NCBI RefSeq assembly: GCF_002236805.1
Contig: NZ_NIQA01000009.1
Span: 1-64,000 of the forward strand
Origin: Pusillimonas sp. T2
GTDB lineage: Bacteria > Pseudomonadota > Gammaproteobacteria > Burkholderiales > Burkholderiaceae_B
Direction of reading: 5' to 3'
Length of the DNA stretch: 64,000 bases
Position numbers and translations under genes: made by a program. The notes beneath the pieces are model-generated. The model did not search any database. It worked only from the letters and a program-made list of their open reading frames with translations, and was not told the origin of the DNA. Below are positions 37,077-46,939 of this stretch, piece after piece. Position 1 is the first letter of the stretch. Every line of letters begins with the position of its first letter.

Positions 37077-38795
37077 TTACGCCAGATCTTGCGCGGGGCC
37101 GGCGTACTCGATGATCAATTGTGCGCTGACCATACCGTTCCAGACGTTCTGATCAAGCCGATACGCCGCGTCAATGCACTCGGGCAGGGTTTCGGGGTGA
37201 TTGAACCAAATGGCGTCGAAGCGCTGGTGGCCGCGCTCCAGGCTCAGTTTCAGGTGCTTGTCTTTTAGAAGGCGTTGATGCCTGACCCAGAACGTATCGC
37301 GAAACACAGGCGCGGGGAAGCCGGCGCCCCATACCTGCTGTTGCAACAGCCCGGCAACATCGGCGTTGGCGTAACCGGTTTCCAGCGAGCCGTCGGTTTC
37401 GATGATGGGTTCGAAGAATGATTTACCCGACAACGTGCGTACCGCGTCGTCAAACGCCTCTTGAAACTGAGCATAGGCCGATTCACGCAAGGTCAGGCCG
37501 GCAGCCATGGCGTGCCCGCCAAATTTCAGGATGGCACCCGGCAAACGTTTGGACACCAGGTCGAGCACGTCGCGCAGATGGACGTCGGGAATAGACCTGC
37601 CGGAGCCACGCAGCTCGTCATCGCCGGAACGGGCGAACGCCAGGGTAGGGCGCCAGTAGGCCTCTTTAAGTCGGGATGCAACCAGGCCCACAACGCCCTG
37701 ATGCCAGTCGGGGTGATACACGCATACGCTGGCGCGTTCAGGTTGGTGTTCGGTCTCCAGGTTCGACAGGGCCTGTTCTTGCATTTCGGTTTCAATGCCA
37801 CGACGCTGCTGGTTAATGCCGTCAAGTTCGCGGGCCAGCTTTAAGGCGTAGTTTTCGTCGTCGGTAATCAGGCATTCGATGCCCAGGCTCATGTCAGCCA
37901 GACGACCCGCTGCGTTGATACGCGGGCCCAAGGCAAAGCCAAGGTCGAATGCACTGGCTTGTGCCGGGTTGCGGCCGGCCACGGCAAAAAGCGCGCGAAG
38001 GCCGGGCTGCATTTGACCCCTGCGCATTTTGTCGAGCCCCTGCGTGACCAGCAGCCGGTTGTTGCCGTCGAGCTTGACGACGTCGGCGACCGTGCCCAGC
38101 GCAACCAGGTCGGCCAGTTGGTCGAGCCTGGGGCCGCCATTGGCCGGGTAGACGCCGCGTGAGCGCAGTTCGGCTCGCAGGGCCAGCATTAAGTAAAAAA
38201 TAACCCCCACGCCCGCCAGGTTCTTTGACGGAAAGCCACAGCCCGGTTGATTGGGATTGACGATAGCCTGGGCACGAGGCAGAACGTCACCCGGCAAATG
38301 GTGGTCGGTTACCAATACCTCGATACCGGCGGCCAGCGCCGCCTCGACGCCGTCAACGCTGGCAATGCCATTGTCGACGGTAATCAGGATATCGGGCTTG
38401 CCCGAGGGGTGGCGTTCGGCCAGGGCGACCACTTCGGGTGACAACCCATAGCCCGTTTCAAAACGGTTGGGCACCAGGTAGTTGACCAGGGCACCCATGC
38501 TGCGCAGCGCACGCACGGCGACTGCGCAGGCGGTGGCGCCATCGCAGTCGTAGTCGGCAATGACCAACAGCTTCTTGCGCTGATCGATAGCGTCGGCCAG
38601 CCATTGAGCCGCCGTGTCGACATGGGTCAGGGTGCGCGGCGGAATCAGGTTGGCCCATTGCTGTCCGGTTTCGTCCGGGCTGCTCACGCCTCTTGCAGCC
38701 CAAAGTCGTGCCAGCAAAGGGTGTACGCCGGCGGCAGCGAGTTGTTCTGCGGCTTTGTCGTTGGCCGGACGTGTTACGAGTTTCGGGGTGACCAC
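37077..38795 (-). CDS. recJ: Single-stranded-DNA exonuclease RecJ
   Basis: 5'-3' exonuclease of recombination, mismatch and base-excision repair. The 572 residues contain the DHH phosphoesterase motifs (VIADYDCDGATA, VTDHHLPGD, NPNQPGCGFPSKNLAGVG), the DHHA1 domain (GHAMAAGLTLRE) and the C-terminal OB-fold, as in E. coli RecJ (577). Its start overlaps the end of the upstream gene by 22 bases, so the two are translationally coupled. Confidence 0.97.
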   Translation of the reverse strand: MVTPKLVTRPANDKAAEQLAAAGVHPLLARLWAARGVSSPDETGQQWANLIPPRTLTHVDTAAQWLADAIDQRKKLLVIADYDCDGATACAVAVRALRSMGALVNYLVPNRFETGYGLSPEVVALAERHPSGKPDILITVDNGIASVDGVEAALAAGIEVLVTDHHLPGDVLPRAQAIVNPNQPGCGFPSKNLAGVGVIFYLMLALRAELRSRGVYPANGGPRLDQLADLVALGTVADVVKLDGNNRLLVTQGLDKMRRGQMQPGLRALFAVAGRNPAQASAFDLGFALGPRINAAGRLADMSLGIECLITDDENYALKLARELDGINQQRRGIETEMQEQALSNLETEHQPERASVCVYHPDWHQGVVGLVASRLKEAYWRPTLAFARSGDDELRGSGRSIPDVHLRDVLDLVSKRLPGAILKFGGHAMAAGLTLRESAYAQFQEAFDDAVRTLSGKSFFEPIIETDGSLETGYANADVAGLLQQQVWGAGFPAPVFRDTFWVRHQRLLKDKHLKLSLERGHQRFDAIWFNHPETLPECIDAAYRLDQNVWNGMVSAQLIIEYAGPAQDLA

Positions 38796-39703
38796 CAGTG
38801 ACTCCAGTTGGTGCGGCCTGGCAGCAGGCGCAACAGGCGCCGCCCCAGGCTTGGGGGTTCAAGGGTAACGATACGGTCTTCGCCCAGCAATACCAGGTGC
38901 GCATCAGGCCCCAGGCCGGCAACTCGGGTATTGAAGGCGGCCATAGCCTGCAGCCACGCGGCCCAGTCTGATTGCGCAAAGGCGGCTTCTGCCTCGTGCC
39001 AGATCTCGAAGCCCCCTGCATCGGGCCGGGTCAGCTGCGCAGGAGATGCGCCGCCAAAAACCCAAAGGCTGTTGATGGGCGCCAACCCCATTTGGGCGCG
39101 TTCTTGATTGACCGGGTGTTCGTACCACGTCATTTGCAATTCGTTAACCAGGCGCCGTAATGGCCGGGTGGCCGTGTCTTGTGGCCACCAGTCGTTGACA
39201 CGCGTGGCGCTGACCAGTTGCGGGCTGACGCTGGCCGGCAAAATGTCGGCAGGCAAAGTAATGCGCCAACGTGCGGCACCGGTGTGTGTCAGTTCGAAAC
39301 CGGGGGCATCGAACAAAGGTTTGGCGGCCTGGAATAAGGCTAAACTCTGCTCTGGCGTAATCGCCAGTTGCGCAGCAGGCAATAAACCGGCGCCGTCTCG
39401 CGACGGCGAGACATGTACCAGTTCGGCAAGCCACACGGCTTGCTCGGGGGCGACAGGAGCTTGCGCCCATAAGGGCCCTAAACCGGCCGACATGTTCTGG
39501 CTGTTTTCGGGTAAAAAACCGTGGCGCTGCAGCAGCCAGTATTCCAGGCTGGTGCAGGCGGTGTCCAGCAGGTTAATGTTTGTGCTGCGGGCGTGGCTGC
39601 CCTCAAAACGGCGCACAAGGTTAGGCGCTGTTTTTACAAGGTGCGGTGTGAGTTCGCGCGCGGTGCCCGAGTTGGGCAGTGCGCCGGGGATAACGATCTG
39701 CAT
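38774..39703 (-). CDS. Conserved betaproteobacterial protein of unknown function (COG4255-like)
   Basis: A 309-residue protein that often sits directly upstream of recJ in Burkholderiales and that I recall being labelled uncharacterised or phosphoglycerate-mutase-related. Visible features are MQIVIPGALPNSGTARELT at the N-terminus, LEYWLLQRHGF, a WYEHPVNQERAQMGLAPINSLW segment and an Arg-rich C-terminus. The conserved Glu-His-Pro-x-N-x-x-R-x-x-x-G block looks like a ligand-binding motif. No transmembrane segments or known catalytic motif are evident. It is divergent from lolC and overlaps recJ. Confidence 0.8.
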   Translation of the reverse strand: MQIVIPGALPNSGTARELTPHLVKTAPNLVRRFEGSHARSTNINLLDTACTSLEYWLLQRHGFLPENSQNMSAGLGPLWAQAPVAPEQAVWLAELVHVSPSRDGAGLLPAAQLAITPEQSLALFQAAKPLFDAPGFELTHTGAARWRITLPADILPASVSPQLVSATRVNDWWPQDTATRPLRRLVNELQMTWYEHPVNQERAQMGLAPINSLWVFGGASPAQLTRPDAGGFEIWHEAEAAFAQSDWAAWLQAMAAFNTRVAGLGPDAHLVLLGEDRIVTLEPPSLGRRLLRLLPGRTNWSHWWSPRNS

Positions 39704-39744
39704 GGTCGTATTGTAGTGTTAATGACAACGTGGTGATCTGACTG

Positions 39745-41019
39745 ATGTCGTATGTTTTCTGGATAGGGGCCCGGTATGCGGGCCTGGCACGTGCCCGCGG
39801 GCGAGCTCGTAAGCGCGACCGCTTTGTCTCGTTTATTGCGGGCACGTCGATGGCGGGCATTGCCTTGGGGGTAGCGGCACTTATTATTGTGCTGTCGGTC
39901 ATGAACGGTTTCCAAACTCAGGTGCGCGACCGCATGTTGTCGGTGTTGCCGCACATCGAGTTATTTGTGCCGAGTGCGTCGCCCATGCAGGTGCTCGAAC
40001 AGTGGCGGTCTATTGCCGATCAGGCCGCGTCCGCTAATAGCGCTATCACCGGTGAGGCGCCGTTTGTGTCGGCTCAGGCCATGGTCGCGCGCGGCGAGTC
40101 TTTGAACGGTGCGCAAATTCGCGGCGTCGACCCGGGGGCCGAAGCCGCGGTGTCCGACCTGCGCGGCCAAATGGTTGCTGGTTCACTCGACAGCCTGACG
40201 CCCGGCGCTTTCAATATTGTGCTGGGCAACCAGTTGGCCCGTTCGCTCGGGGTCACTGTAGGCGACACGGTTATGGTTTTGGCGCCTCAGGGGGCCGTAT
40301 CGCCGGCTGGCTTTACGCCGCGCATGCGGCAGTTTACGGTGGGTGGCGTGTACTCCTCGGGCTATTACGAGTACGACGTCTCGTTGGCCTTCGTTAACGT
40401 CGAAGATGCCGCTCGGGTGTTTCGCGACAGCGGTATCAGCGGAGTAAGGCTTCGCATTACAGATATGCAACAGGCGCCGGTGGTGGCGCGCGAGCTTATG
40501 CAGGCGTTGCCGCCGTATGTGCGGGCCAGCGACTGGACGCAAAACAACCGAACCTGGTTCGCTGCCGTCCAGACCGAAAAGCGCATGATGTTTTTGATTT
40601 TGGCGCTGATTGTGGCCGTGGCGGCCTTCAATTTGTTGTCGTCATTAGTGATGGCGGTTAAAGACAAGCAATCTGATATTGCCATTTTGCGCACCATAGG
40701 CGCGACGCCGGGCGACATTGCCCGAATTTTTCTTATTCAGGGGGCCTTGATTGGTGTGGTGGGTACTGCGGTTGGCGTAGGCCTGGGCGCCTTGGTGGCC
40801 TACAACATCGACGTGATCGTGCCCTTTATTGAAAACCTCATGGGTATTGAGTTTTTGCCCCAGCAAATTTATTTCATCAGCGAATTGCCTTCCAACCCGC
40901 AGCTAAGCGATATGCTGATTATTGGGCTGACATCTTTGGTGATGTCTTTATTGGCCACCCTATACCCCAGCTGGCGCGCTTCGCGTCTTCAACCTGCACA
41001 GGTGTTGCGTCATGACTGA
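39745..41019 (+). CDS. lolC: Lipoprotein-releasing ABC transporter permease
   Basis: 424-residue inner-membrane subunit of the LolCDE machine that extracts outer-membrane lipoproteins for hand-over to LolA. It has four predicted membrane helices: one at residues about 25-50 (FIAGTSMAGIALGVAALIIV), then three after a large periplasmic domain (about 50-270), and the MacB/FtsX-like permease segment AILRTIGATPGDIARIFLIQG. Betaproteobacteria often have a single LolC/E hybrid (LolF); no second permease is here. It overlaps lolD by 8 bases. Confidence 0.94.
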   Translation: MSYVFWIGARYAGLARARGRARKRDRFVSFIAGTSMAGIALGVAALIIVLSVMNGFQTQVRDRMLSVLPHIELFVPSASPMQVLEQWRSIADQAASANSAITGEAPFVSAQAMVARGESLNGAQIRGVDPGAEAAVSDLRGQMVAGSLDSLTPGAFNIVLGNQLARSLGVTVGDTVMVLAPQGAVSPAGFTPRMRQFTVGGVYSSGYYEYDVSLAFVNVEDAARVFRDSGISGVRLRITDMQQAPVVARELMQALPPYVRASDWTQNNRTWFAAVQTEKRMMFLILALIVAVAAFNLLSSLVMAVKDKQSDIAILRTIGATPGDIARIFLIQGALIGVVGTAVGVGLGALVAYNIDVIVPFIENLMGIEFLPQQIYFISELPSNPQLSDMLIIGLTSLVMSLLATLYPSWRASRLQPAQVLRHD

Positions 41020-41728
41020 TGTTGTTCAACAAGCCAATGTGCTCGATGCCGAAAACTTGACCAAGTATTACGAAGAGGGCGGCAGCCGTATCGACGTTTT
41101 GCGCGGCGTCAGCTTGCATGTGGCGCCAGGCGAAATGGTGGCCATTGTCGGCGCTTCGGGTTCGGGTAAAAGCACCTTATTGCACGCCTTGGGTTTGCTC
41201 GATCAACCCTCGGGCGGCGAAGTGCGCGTTAATAACGAACCTACCGCGGGCTTGTCAGAGGCACGGCGCAGTGCTTTGCGCAACCAGGCTTTAGGTTTTG
41301 TGTATCAGTTTCACCATTTGCTGCCCGAGTTTTCGGCGCTCGACAACGTAGCCATGCCATTGATTGTTCGCGGAGAAAAGCGCCCGCACGCACGCGAGCA
41401 AGCTGCGGCCGTGCTAGAGCAGGTGGGGTTGTCGCACCGCGTGGCCCACTTCCCCGGTCAGCTGTCGGGCGGCGAACGCCAACGCGTTGCTTTGGCGCGC
41501 GCCTTGGTTACCCGGCCGGCTTGCGTGCTGGCCGACGAGCCTACCGGTAACCTCGACAGGCATACCGCGCAGTCTATGTTCGACCTGCTGGTACGCGTCA
41601 ACCGCGAATCGGGCACCGCCTTTGCCATAGTGACTCATGACCCTGCGTTGGCCGCACTAGCGCACCGGCAACTGTACATGGTCGATGGCCGTCTGGTCGA
41701 GGCCGAGCAATACCACGCCACGCATTAA
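41012..41728 (+). CDS. lolD: Lipoprotein-releasing ABC transporter ATPase LolD
   Basis: 238-residue ABC ATPase that powers LolCDE lipoprotein release. Walker A GASGSGKST (47-55), Q-loop (FVYQFHHLLPEFSALDNVAMP, characteristic of LolD/MacB), signature LSGGERQRVALARAL, Walker B VLADEPTGNLD and the H-loop VTHD are all intact. It starts 8 bases inside the lolC reading frame, so the two are translated together. Confidence 0.97.
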   Translation: MTDVVQQANVLDAENLTKYYEEGGSRIDVLRGVSLHVAPGEMVAIVGASGSGKSTLLHALGLLDQPSGGEVRVNNEPTAGLSEARRSALRNQALGFVYQFHHLLPEFSALDNVAMPLIVRGEKRPHAREQAAAVLEQVGLSHRVAHFPGQLSGGERQRVALARALVTRPACVLADEPTGNLDRHTAQSMFDLLVRVNRESGTAFAIVTHDPALAALAHRQLYMVDGRLVEAEQYHATH

Positions 41729-41751
41729 CAGACTGTAGGCATACTCTGGTC

Positions 41752-42570
41752 ATGCTGATCGACACCCATTGTCATCTTGACGCAGCCGAGTTCGATAGCG
41801 ACCGCCAGGCCGTTATTGCGCGGGCTCAGCAGCAGGGCGTTCAAGGTATTGTGTTACCGGCAGTCGAAGTGGCCAATTTCGCTGCCGTGCAAGCATTGGC
41901 CCGTGAGTTGAAGGGTGGGGCGTACGCCCTGGGTATTCATCCTATGTACGTGCCGCGCGCGCAAGCGCACGACCTCGACACGCTGGCGCATTGGTTGAGT
42001 GCGCATATCAACGACCCGCGTCTGGTCGCCGTGGGAGAAATCGGCCTTGATTTTTTTGTGCCCGAATTGTGCGAGCCCGCCATGCGGGCGAAGCAACAAC
42101 GGTTTTACGAAGCCCAGCTCGATCTGGCGCATCGGTTTGGTTTGCCGGTGCTGTTGCATGTGCGCAAGTCACAAGACTTGTTGCTGCAGGGGCTGCGTAA
42201 GCGCGGGTGCATCGGCGGTATTGCGCACGCCTTCAATGGCAGCTTTCAGCAGGCGGGACAGTTTATAGACCAAGGTTTTGCGTTGGGCATAGGCGGTGCC
42301 ATGACATTTACCCGCGCATTGCAAATCCGCCGCTTGGCAACACAGTTGCCTTTAGACAGCCTGGTGCTTGAAACCGATGCACCGGATATTGCGCCGGCAT
42401 GGTTGGGCACGCCCGGCGGGCCGCCTGCCCGAAACGAACCGGCCGAGGTTGCGCATATTGCACAAACACTGGCCGACTTGCGCGACATGCCGGTCGCGCA
42501 AGTCATTGAAACCACCTGGCACACGGCGTGTCGTGTGCTGCCCCGGCTGGCGGCATTGCCAGGGCGTTAA
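41752..42570 (+). CDS. TatD-family metal-dependent deoxyribonuclease
   Basis: 272-residue TIM-barrel amidohydrolase-fold nuclease of the TatD family. Metal-binding motifs are IDTHCHLD (residues 3-10), AVGEIGLDFF, PVLLHVRKS and LETDAPDIAP. Members have 3'-5' DNase activity and act in DNA repair or degradation. It follows lolD by 23 bases and converges on the flavin monooxygenase gene, with 10 bases between stop codons. Confidence 0.94.
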   Translation: MLIDTHCHLDAAEFDSDRQAVIARAQQQGVQGIVLPAVEVANFAAVQALARELKGGAYALGIHPMYVPRAQAHDLDTLAHWLSAHINDPRLVAVGEIGLDFFVPELCEPAMRAKQQRFYEAQLDLAHRFGLPVLLHVRKSQDLLLQGLRKRGCIGGIAHAFNGSFQQAGQFIDQGFALGIGGAMTFTRALQIRRLATQLPLDSLVLETDAPDIAPAWLGTPGGPPARNEPAEVAHIAQTLADLRDMPVAQVIETTWHTACRVLPRLAALPGR

Positions 42571-42580
42571 TGCAGCCCGT

Positions 42581-43831
42581 TCAGGCGCGCTTCAGTGCTT
42601 TCGGGTCGAACCCGGCAATGCGCTTGTAGCGTGTAGATACCTCTTCCAGTTCGTCGGGTGACACAACATCGTGAATGTGTGTAAAGCCCTCGGGCGCGCG
42701 TTCATGCGCCATCTGCATAACTTGCTCTGGCCCATTCAGGCGGTTACGCAGGATCAGGCCTGTAGTGGGTGGAACACGGTCGGCCTCGTACTCTTTTAGC
42801 GCAGCAGGCACGCTGCGATGTTTGCCCGAAACCACCTTTTGCAGGTGGTCGGCCAGGCAACGGGCGTCGAGAATGGCTTGCGCCGAACCATTAGAACCAA
42901 TGGGGTACAACGGGTGCGCCGCATCGCCTATTAACGTCGTGTGCCCAAATGACCAGCGCGGCAAGGGGTTCTTGTCGACCAGCGGGAACTCGTACACGGC
43001 ATGTGTACCGGCGATCAGGGCAGGAATATCGATCCAGTCCCACTTCCAGCTTTGGAACGGGCCCTCGAACACGCTTTTATCGACGCCGCGATTCCAGTCG
43101 GTTTTACTCAGGTCGTAGTCGGGTACGGTCAGTTCCGCGATCCAGTTAATGGCCGTCTTACCGGCCGGCGTCTGGTCGTCCAAAATGGGGTAGGCCACAA
43201 ATTTGACGTCGGGGTGGCCCGCCATGAACATGGTCTTGCCATCCAGAAACGGTGTCGTGTAGGTGACTGCACGCCACAAAATACGGCCCGAAAACTGGAA
43301 GTCGTCATTGGCGGGGTAAAACTGTTTGCGCACCGCCGAATGAATGCCGTCGGCCCCGATGAGTACATCGGCTTTCACGGTGTGGCGTGTGTTGGCTTCG
43401 CGGTTGACGAAGCAGGCGGTGACGCCGTCTTCATTATCCTGAACCGATTCAAACGTCATGCCGGTATGTAGTCGGTCGGCGCCAAGGCGTTCGATAACGG
43501 CTTGGGCCAGCAGTATTTGCAGTTTGCCCCGATGAATGGACAACTGGGGTACTGGGTAGCCGGCAGCCAGGCCACGTGGTTCTTGCCAAATTTTTTGTCC
43601 GTGGCAGTTGTAGTAGTGCAGCGCCGACGTGGCCACCGCGTTGTTACTTAGTGTCTCCAGCAGTCCCAACTGGTCCATTTCGTTGGCGGCGTGGGGCAGC
43701 AAATTAATGCCCACACCCAAAGGTTTAAGCTCGGGAACGCTTTCGTAAATCTCGCACTCAATGCCGCGGGCATGCAGCATCAGTGCCAGTGACAACCCGC
43801 CAATCCCCGCACCCGTGATGATGACTTTCAA
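42581..43831 (-). CDS. FAD-dependent aromatic-type monooxygenase
   Basis: 416-residue group A flavoprotein monooxygenase of the PHBH/salicylate hydroxylase fold. The FAD-binding Rossmann motif GAGIGGLSLAL is at residues 7-17, the NADPH/FAD DG motif is in VLIGADGIHSAVR, and the GD motif is in LIGDAAHPLYPIGSNG. It would hydroxylate an aromatic or heteroaromatic substrate with NAD(P)H and oxygen. The nearest remembered groups are labelled simply flavin-dependent oxidoreductase. No catabolic neighbours suggest the substrate. Confidence 0.88.
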   Translation of the reverse strand: MKVIITGAGIGGLSLALMLHARGIECEIYESVPELKPLGVGINLLPHAANEMDQLGLLETLSNNAVATSALHYYNCHGQKIWQEPRGLAAGYPVPQLSIHRGKLQILLAQAVIERLGADRLHTGMTFESVQDNEDGVTACFVNREANTRHTVKADVLIGADGIHSAVRKQFYPANDDFQFSGRILWRAVTYTTPFLDGKTMFMAGHPDVKFVAYPILDDQTPAGKTAINWIAELTVPDYDLSKTDWNRGVDKSVFEGPFQSWKWDWIDIPALIAGTHAVYEFPLVDKNPLPRWSFGHTTLIGDAAHPLYPIGSNGSAQAILDARCLADHLQKVVSGKHRSVPAALKEYEADRVPPTTGLILRNRLNGPEQVMQMAHERAPEGFTHIHDVVSPDELEEVSTRYKRIAGFDPKALKRA

Positions 43832-43962
43832 TTTTGTTCTCCGTAAATGACGGCGAAATCATAACAAAAGCCGGCGGGTTTGCCGGGGTGGGCAAATGAG
43901 CGCGTTGGTGCGCCTTGTCATGCCTGCCGGCGGTTAGCCTGTGCAATTTGGAGTACGACAGG

Positions 43963-46497
43963 GTGAGAGGGCGGTTGTGTGCGCTAGCAGTACTGGGGGG
44001 AACGGCAGCGGCACATTTGTTGCCCCGTATGCCGACGTTGGCCGAATGGGGCACGCTCGTGTTGATGTGCCTGCTTACCGGTCGCGTCGTGCCGACGCGA
44101 TGGCGTTGGCTGCTATGGGTACTGTGGACTGGCATCTTCGCAGTGGGTATCACAGTCGTGCGTGTCGAATACCGGTTGGGCGATCGACTGGCGGCCGCCA
44201 ACGAAAACAGGGTGTCGCGCGTTGTGTTGCGCATTGCTGGCTTGCCGAAACTGTCGGCTGACGGCCGACAGTTCGAGGCCGAGGTGCTGTCGTCGCAGCC
44301 TGAAGGCGTACCGCGACACATTATGGTGACATGGAACGCGCCGGGATACGCTGGTGTTTATGGCCGAAGTAGCGCGCCGCCAGCCGAGTTTCCGGACCTG
44401 ATACCGGGGCAGGTGTGGCGTATGGCACTGACCTTGAAGTCGCCGTCGGGCGCCCGTAACCCATCGGCCTTTGATTATGAAGCTTATGTGTTCAGCCACG
44501 GAATAAGGGCGTTGGGGGCGGTACGTGGCCGGCCGGCCTACATGCGCGACGACGGCTGGGTGGGCATTCCGGGCAGCGCGCAGCGTGCGCGGCATTACGT
44601 ACGCGAGGCCATGAGGCCGTATGTTGATGGCCTTCGGTATGGCGGGGTGTTGTTGGCGTTAACGATCGGCGACCAGGCCAGTATTGGGCCTGCCGACTGG
44701 ATGATTTATAACCGCGCAGGTCTGACGCATTTAATTTCAATCAGCGGAAGTCACATCACCATGATTGCTGCCATAGGCGGCTTAGTGGTGCTGGCCCTAT
44801 GGAGGCGTGCGCATTGGCGGGGACGTGGTTGGGCTGAGCGGGTGCCTGCACAGGTGGCTGCAGCCGTTGCCGCACTGATTGTCGCCTGGCTGTATTGTCT
44901 TTTGGCCGGTTGGGGGGTACCTGCTCGGCGAACTTTTCTGATGCTGGCAGTGGTTGCAGCAACTCAAATTCTTCGGGTGCCATTGTCCCTGTCGCGTTTG
45001 TTGGCGCTGGTCGCCGTGATCGTCGTGATGCTAGACCCTTGGGCGCTTTTTGCTACGGGCTTTTGGCTGTCTTTTGGCGCAGTGTATGTGCTGATGGCCA
45101 GCGCCCAATGGTGGGGGCGCCGTGCGGCCGGCTTTTCCCAGGGGCGCAGGGCCACGGTTTGGTCTGCTGTGTATATGGCAACGGGACTGCAACTGGCCAT
45201 TACGGCGGGGCTAATGCCTTTGCTGGCCTTGTTATTCAACGATGTATCGTTGGTGTCGCCACTGGTGAATGCTTATGCGATTCCGGTGGTTAGTTTTATC
45301 GTAACGCCCTTAGCGTTGGTGGCCGCTGCGGTATCTATAGCGCCGGGTCTGGAAGCTATCGCGGGACTGCTGGTATGGGTGGCACATGGTGCGATGCAGT
45401 TAATGATGATGCCCACCGAGATGTTGGCGCAGTGGTCATGGGCCAGCGTCTCGGTAGCGTCTGGGCCTAAGATACTGACGGTGTTGGCAGTTGTCGGCTT
45501 ATTGGTGGCGATCGCGCCCTATGGGCTACCGCTCAGGGCATTGGGTTGGGCGTTCATGGCGCCGGCATTGTTTTGGGTGCCTGCCCGGCCGGCGCCTGGC
45601 AATTGGTCTTTAGTGGCGCTTGACGTAGGGCAGGGTAGTGCCCTGGTGGTAAAAACCGCGACTCGTACGCTGGTTTTTGACACCGGCGTGCGGCATGGGC
45701 CCGACGCCGACGAAGGGGCGCGTACCGTGGTGCCTTATTTGCGCTCTGCTGGTGTTCGATCCATCGATGTGCTGGTGGTGTCGCATGCAGACATCGACCA
45801 CGCCGGCGGTGCGTTGTCGTTGCTCAAAGCCGTTTCTGTAGGGCAGTCGTACACCTCTTTTGCGTTGGATGCCTATTTAGCCCAATCGCAGCGCCTTCTG
45901 GGTGACAGTCAGGGGGTCAATATGCCGCTGGCGCTGACGACCTGTGCGTACGGGGCTAGCTGGCGCGTTGACGGCGTGACATTTTCGTTTTTGTGGCCCT
46001 TGCCCGAACAGCAGCCAGAGCGACGGCGTGCGGCACCAGAGGCGCCCAGGCCGTCGGCTGACAAGAATGTGCGTTCGACTTCAGGCCAGCGTAACCGAAA
46101 CGCCTGTGTACTGCAGATTCAGGGCCAGCATCATAGTGTGTTGTTGACCGGGGACATCGGTGCCGCAGAAGAGCGTCGTTTACTGGCGCGAGGCTTGGGG
46201 CCGACCGATGTCGTGGTTGCTCCGCATCATGGGTCGCGGTTTTCATCGTCGCAGGCTTTTGTCCAGGCGACGCGTCCATTGCATGTCATTTCACAAAATG
46301 GTTGGCAGAATCGGTACGGTCACCCCGCGCCGTCTGTACAGCAGCGCTGGGAAGCTGCAGGCGCACAGTTTTGGCGAACCGATTGGCATGGTGCCTTGAC
46401 AGTCGACTCAACGGCTGAGGGCCTGCGTGTTAAGGCTGAACGCGTGCAGTATCGTCGCTACTGGCAGCGCAACGTGGCGCTGCCCGATGGCGATTGA
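43963..46497 (+). CDS. comEC: DNA internalisation competence protein ComEC/Rec2
   Basis: Inner-membrane channel for uptake of single-stranded DNA in natural transformation. From the GTG at 43963 it has 844 residues: an N-terminal DUF4131 region, a multi-helix competence domain (HLISISGSHITMIAAIGGLVV; WGVPARRTFLMLAVV), and a C-terminal metallo-beta-lactamase domain (LDVGQGSALVVKTATRTLVFDTG, SHADIDHAGG, LLTGDIGAAEE, PHHGSRFSSS). A TTG at 43915 is an alternative start, but similarity begins near the GTG. The last 21 codons recur in diverged form at 52462-52524, beyond the adjacent island, and the stop overlaps a 15-bp repeat. Confidence 0.93.
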   Translation: MRGRLCALAVLGGTAAAHLLPRMPTLAEWGTLVLMCLLTGRVVPTRWRWLLWVLWTGIFAVGITVVRVEYRLGDRLAAANENRVSRVVLRIAGLPKLSADGRQFEAEVLSSQPEGVPRHIMVTWNAPGYAGVYGRSSAPPAEFPDLIPGQVWRMALTLKSPSGARNPSAFDYEAYVFSHGIRALGAVRGRPAYMRDDGWVGIPGSAQRARHYVREAMRPYVDGLRYGGVLLALTIGDQASIGPADWMIYNRAGLTHLISISGSHITMIAAIGGLVVLALWRRAHWRGRGWAERVPAQVAAAVAALIVAWLYCLLAGWGVPARRTFLMLAVVAATQILRVPLSLSRLLALVAVIVVMLDPWALFATGFWLSFGAVYVLMASAQWWGRRAAGFSQGRRATVWSAVYMATGLQLAITAGLMPLLALLFNDVSLVSPLVNAYAIPVVSFIVTPLALVAAAVSIAPGLEAIAGLLVWVAHGAMQLMMMPTEMLAQWSWASVSVASGPKILTVLAVVGLLVAIAPYGLPLRALGWAFMAPALFWVPARPAPGNWSLVALDVGQGSALVVKTATRTLVFDTGVRHGPDADEGARTVVPYLRSAGVRSIDVLVVSHADIDHAGGALSLLKAVSVGQSYTSFALDAYLAQSQRLLGDSQGVNMPLALTTCAYGASWRVDGVTFSFLWPLPEQQPERRRAAPEAPRPSADKNVRSTSGQRNRNACVLQIQGQHHSVLLTGDIGAAEERRLLARGLGPTDVVVAPHHGSRFSSSQAFVQATRPLHVISQNGWQNRYGHPAPSVQQRWEAAGAQFWRTDWHGALTVDSTAEGLRVKAERVQYRRYWQRNVALPDGD
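46435..46497 (+). repeat. comEC 3'-end repeat, copy 1 (inside comEC)
   Basis: The last 20 codons plus stop of comEC (AERVQYRRYWQRNVALPDGD). Copy 2 at 52462-52524 encodes AERFQHHRYWQRNVALPHGD and ends in the same TGA. I count 49 of 63 identical bases, including an uninterrupted 17-base core at 46456-46472. Confidence 0.9.
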
Positions 46498-46510
46498 AAA
46501 GAACTCATAT
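46496..46510 (+). repeat. 15-bp direct repeat, left copy
   Basis: GAAAAGAACTCATAT, beginning inside the comEC TGA. The identical sequence is at 52545-52559, just before the PHP gene. Together they bracket the accessory segment. Confidence 0.9.
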
Positions 46511-46939
46511 TCGCCATTTAAATGGGCAATTAGCATATGTATTCCCAAAAATTACTGCTAGCCTCGGGTGCGCGAAGTGCTTCAAATTATTGATTTTCGG
46601 AGCATCTATCCGCTCTTGTTGTTAGTCAAAGTCGTTCACGAGGCGTAATAGCGCTTAAGTAACCGTAGTAACAAATACGGGTGCGATTAAATAGTGTCTG
46701 AACAAAGCGGGCTGCATAAGTTTTATTGCTCAAACGCCCAAAGTGCCTAACTATGAAGGGCTTGAATAAGAGGCGACGAGCGCTACTCTAAGCAAATTGG
46801 CTGGCTAGTTAAACTGGGGGCAATACCACCATTCGGCTGTGGCGTCATGATGGTGCCCCCAAGAAACATCAAAGCAACATTTGATAACGAGAAAAGCAAG
46901 TCTTAGGACAAACTTAAATCTGTCAGCCCAATACCATGA
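46498..46939. other. 442-base AT-rich gap between comEC and the TRAP transporter
   Basis: No supported gene. It carries the left 15-bp repeat and, near the end of the minus-strand dctM transcript, an inverted repeat GGGGGCA (46818-46824) with TGCCCCC (46856-46862) that may be a weak transcript end. No integrase fragment was recognised. Confidence 0.45.

Noticed and set aside
43915-43962. TTG start adding 16 residues to ComEC
   Set aside because: The added residues are not hydrophobic-domain-like and similarity starts at the GTG at 43963; kept only as an alternative.
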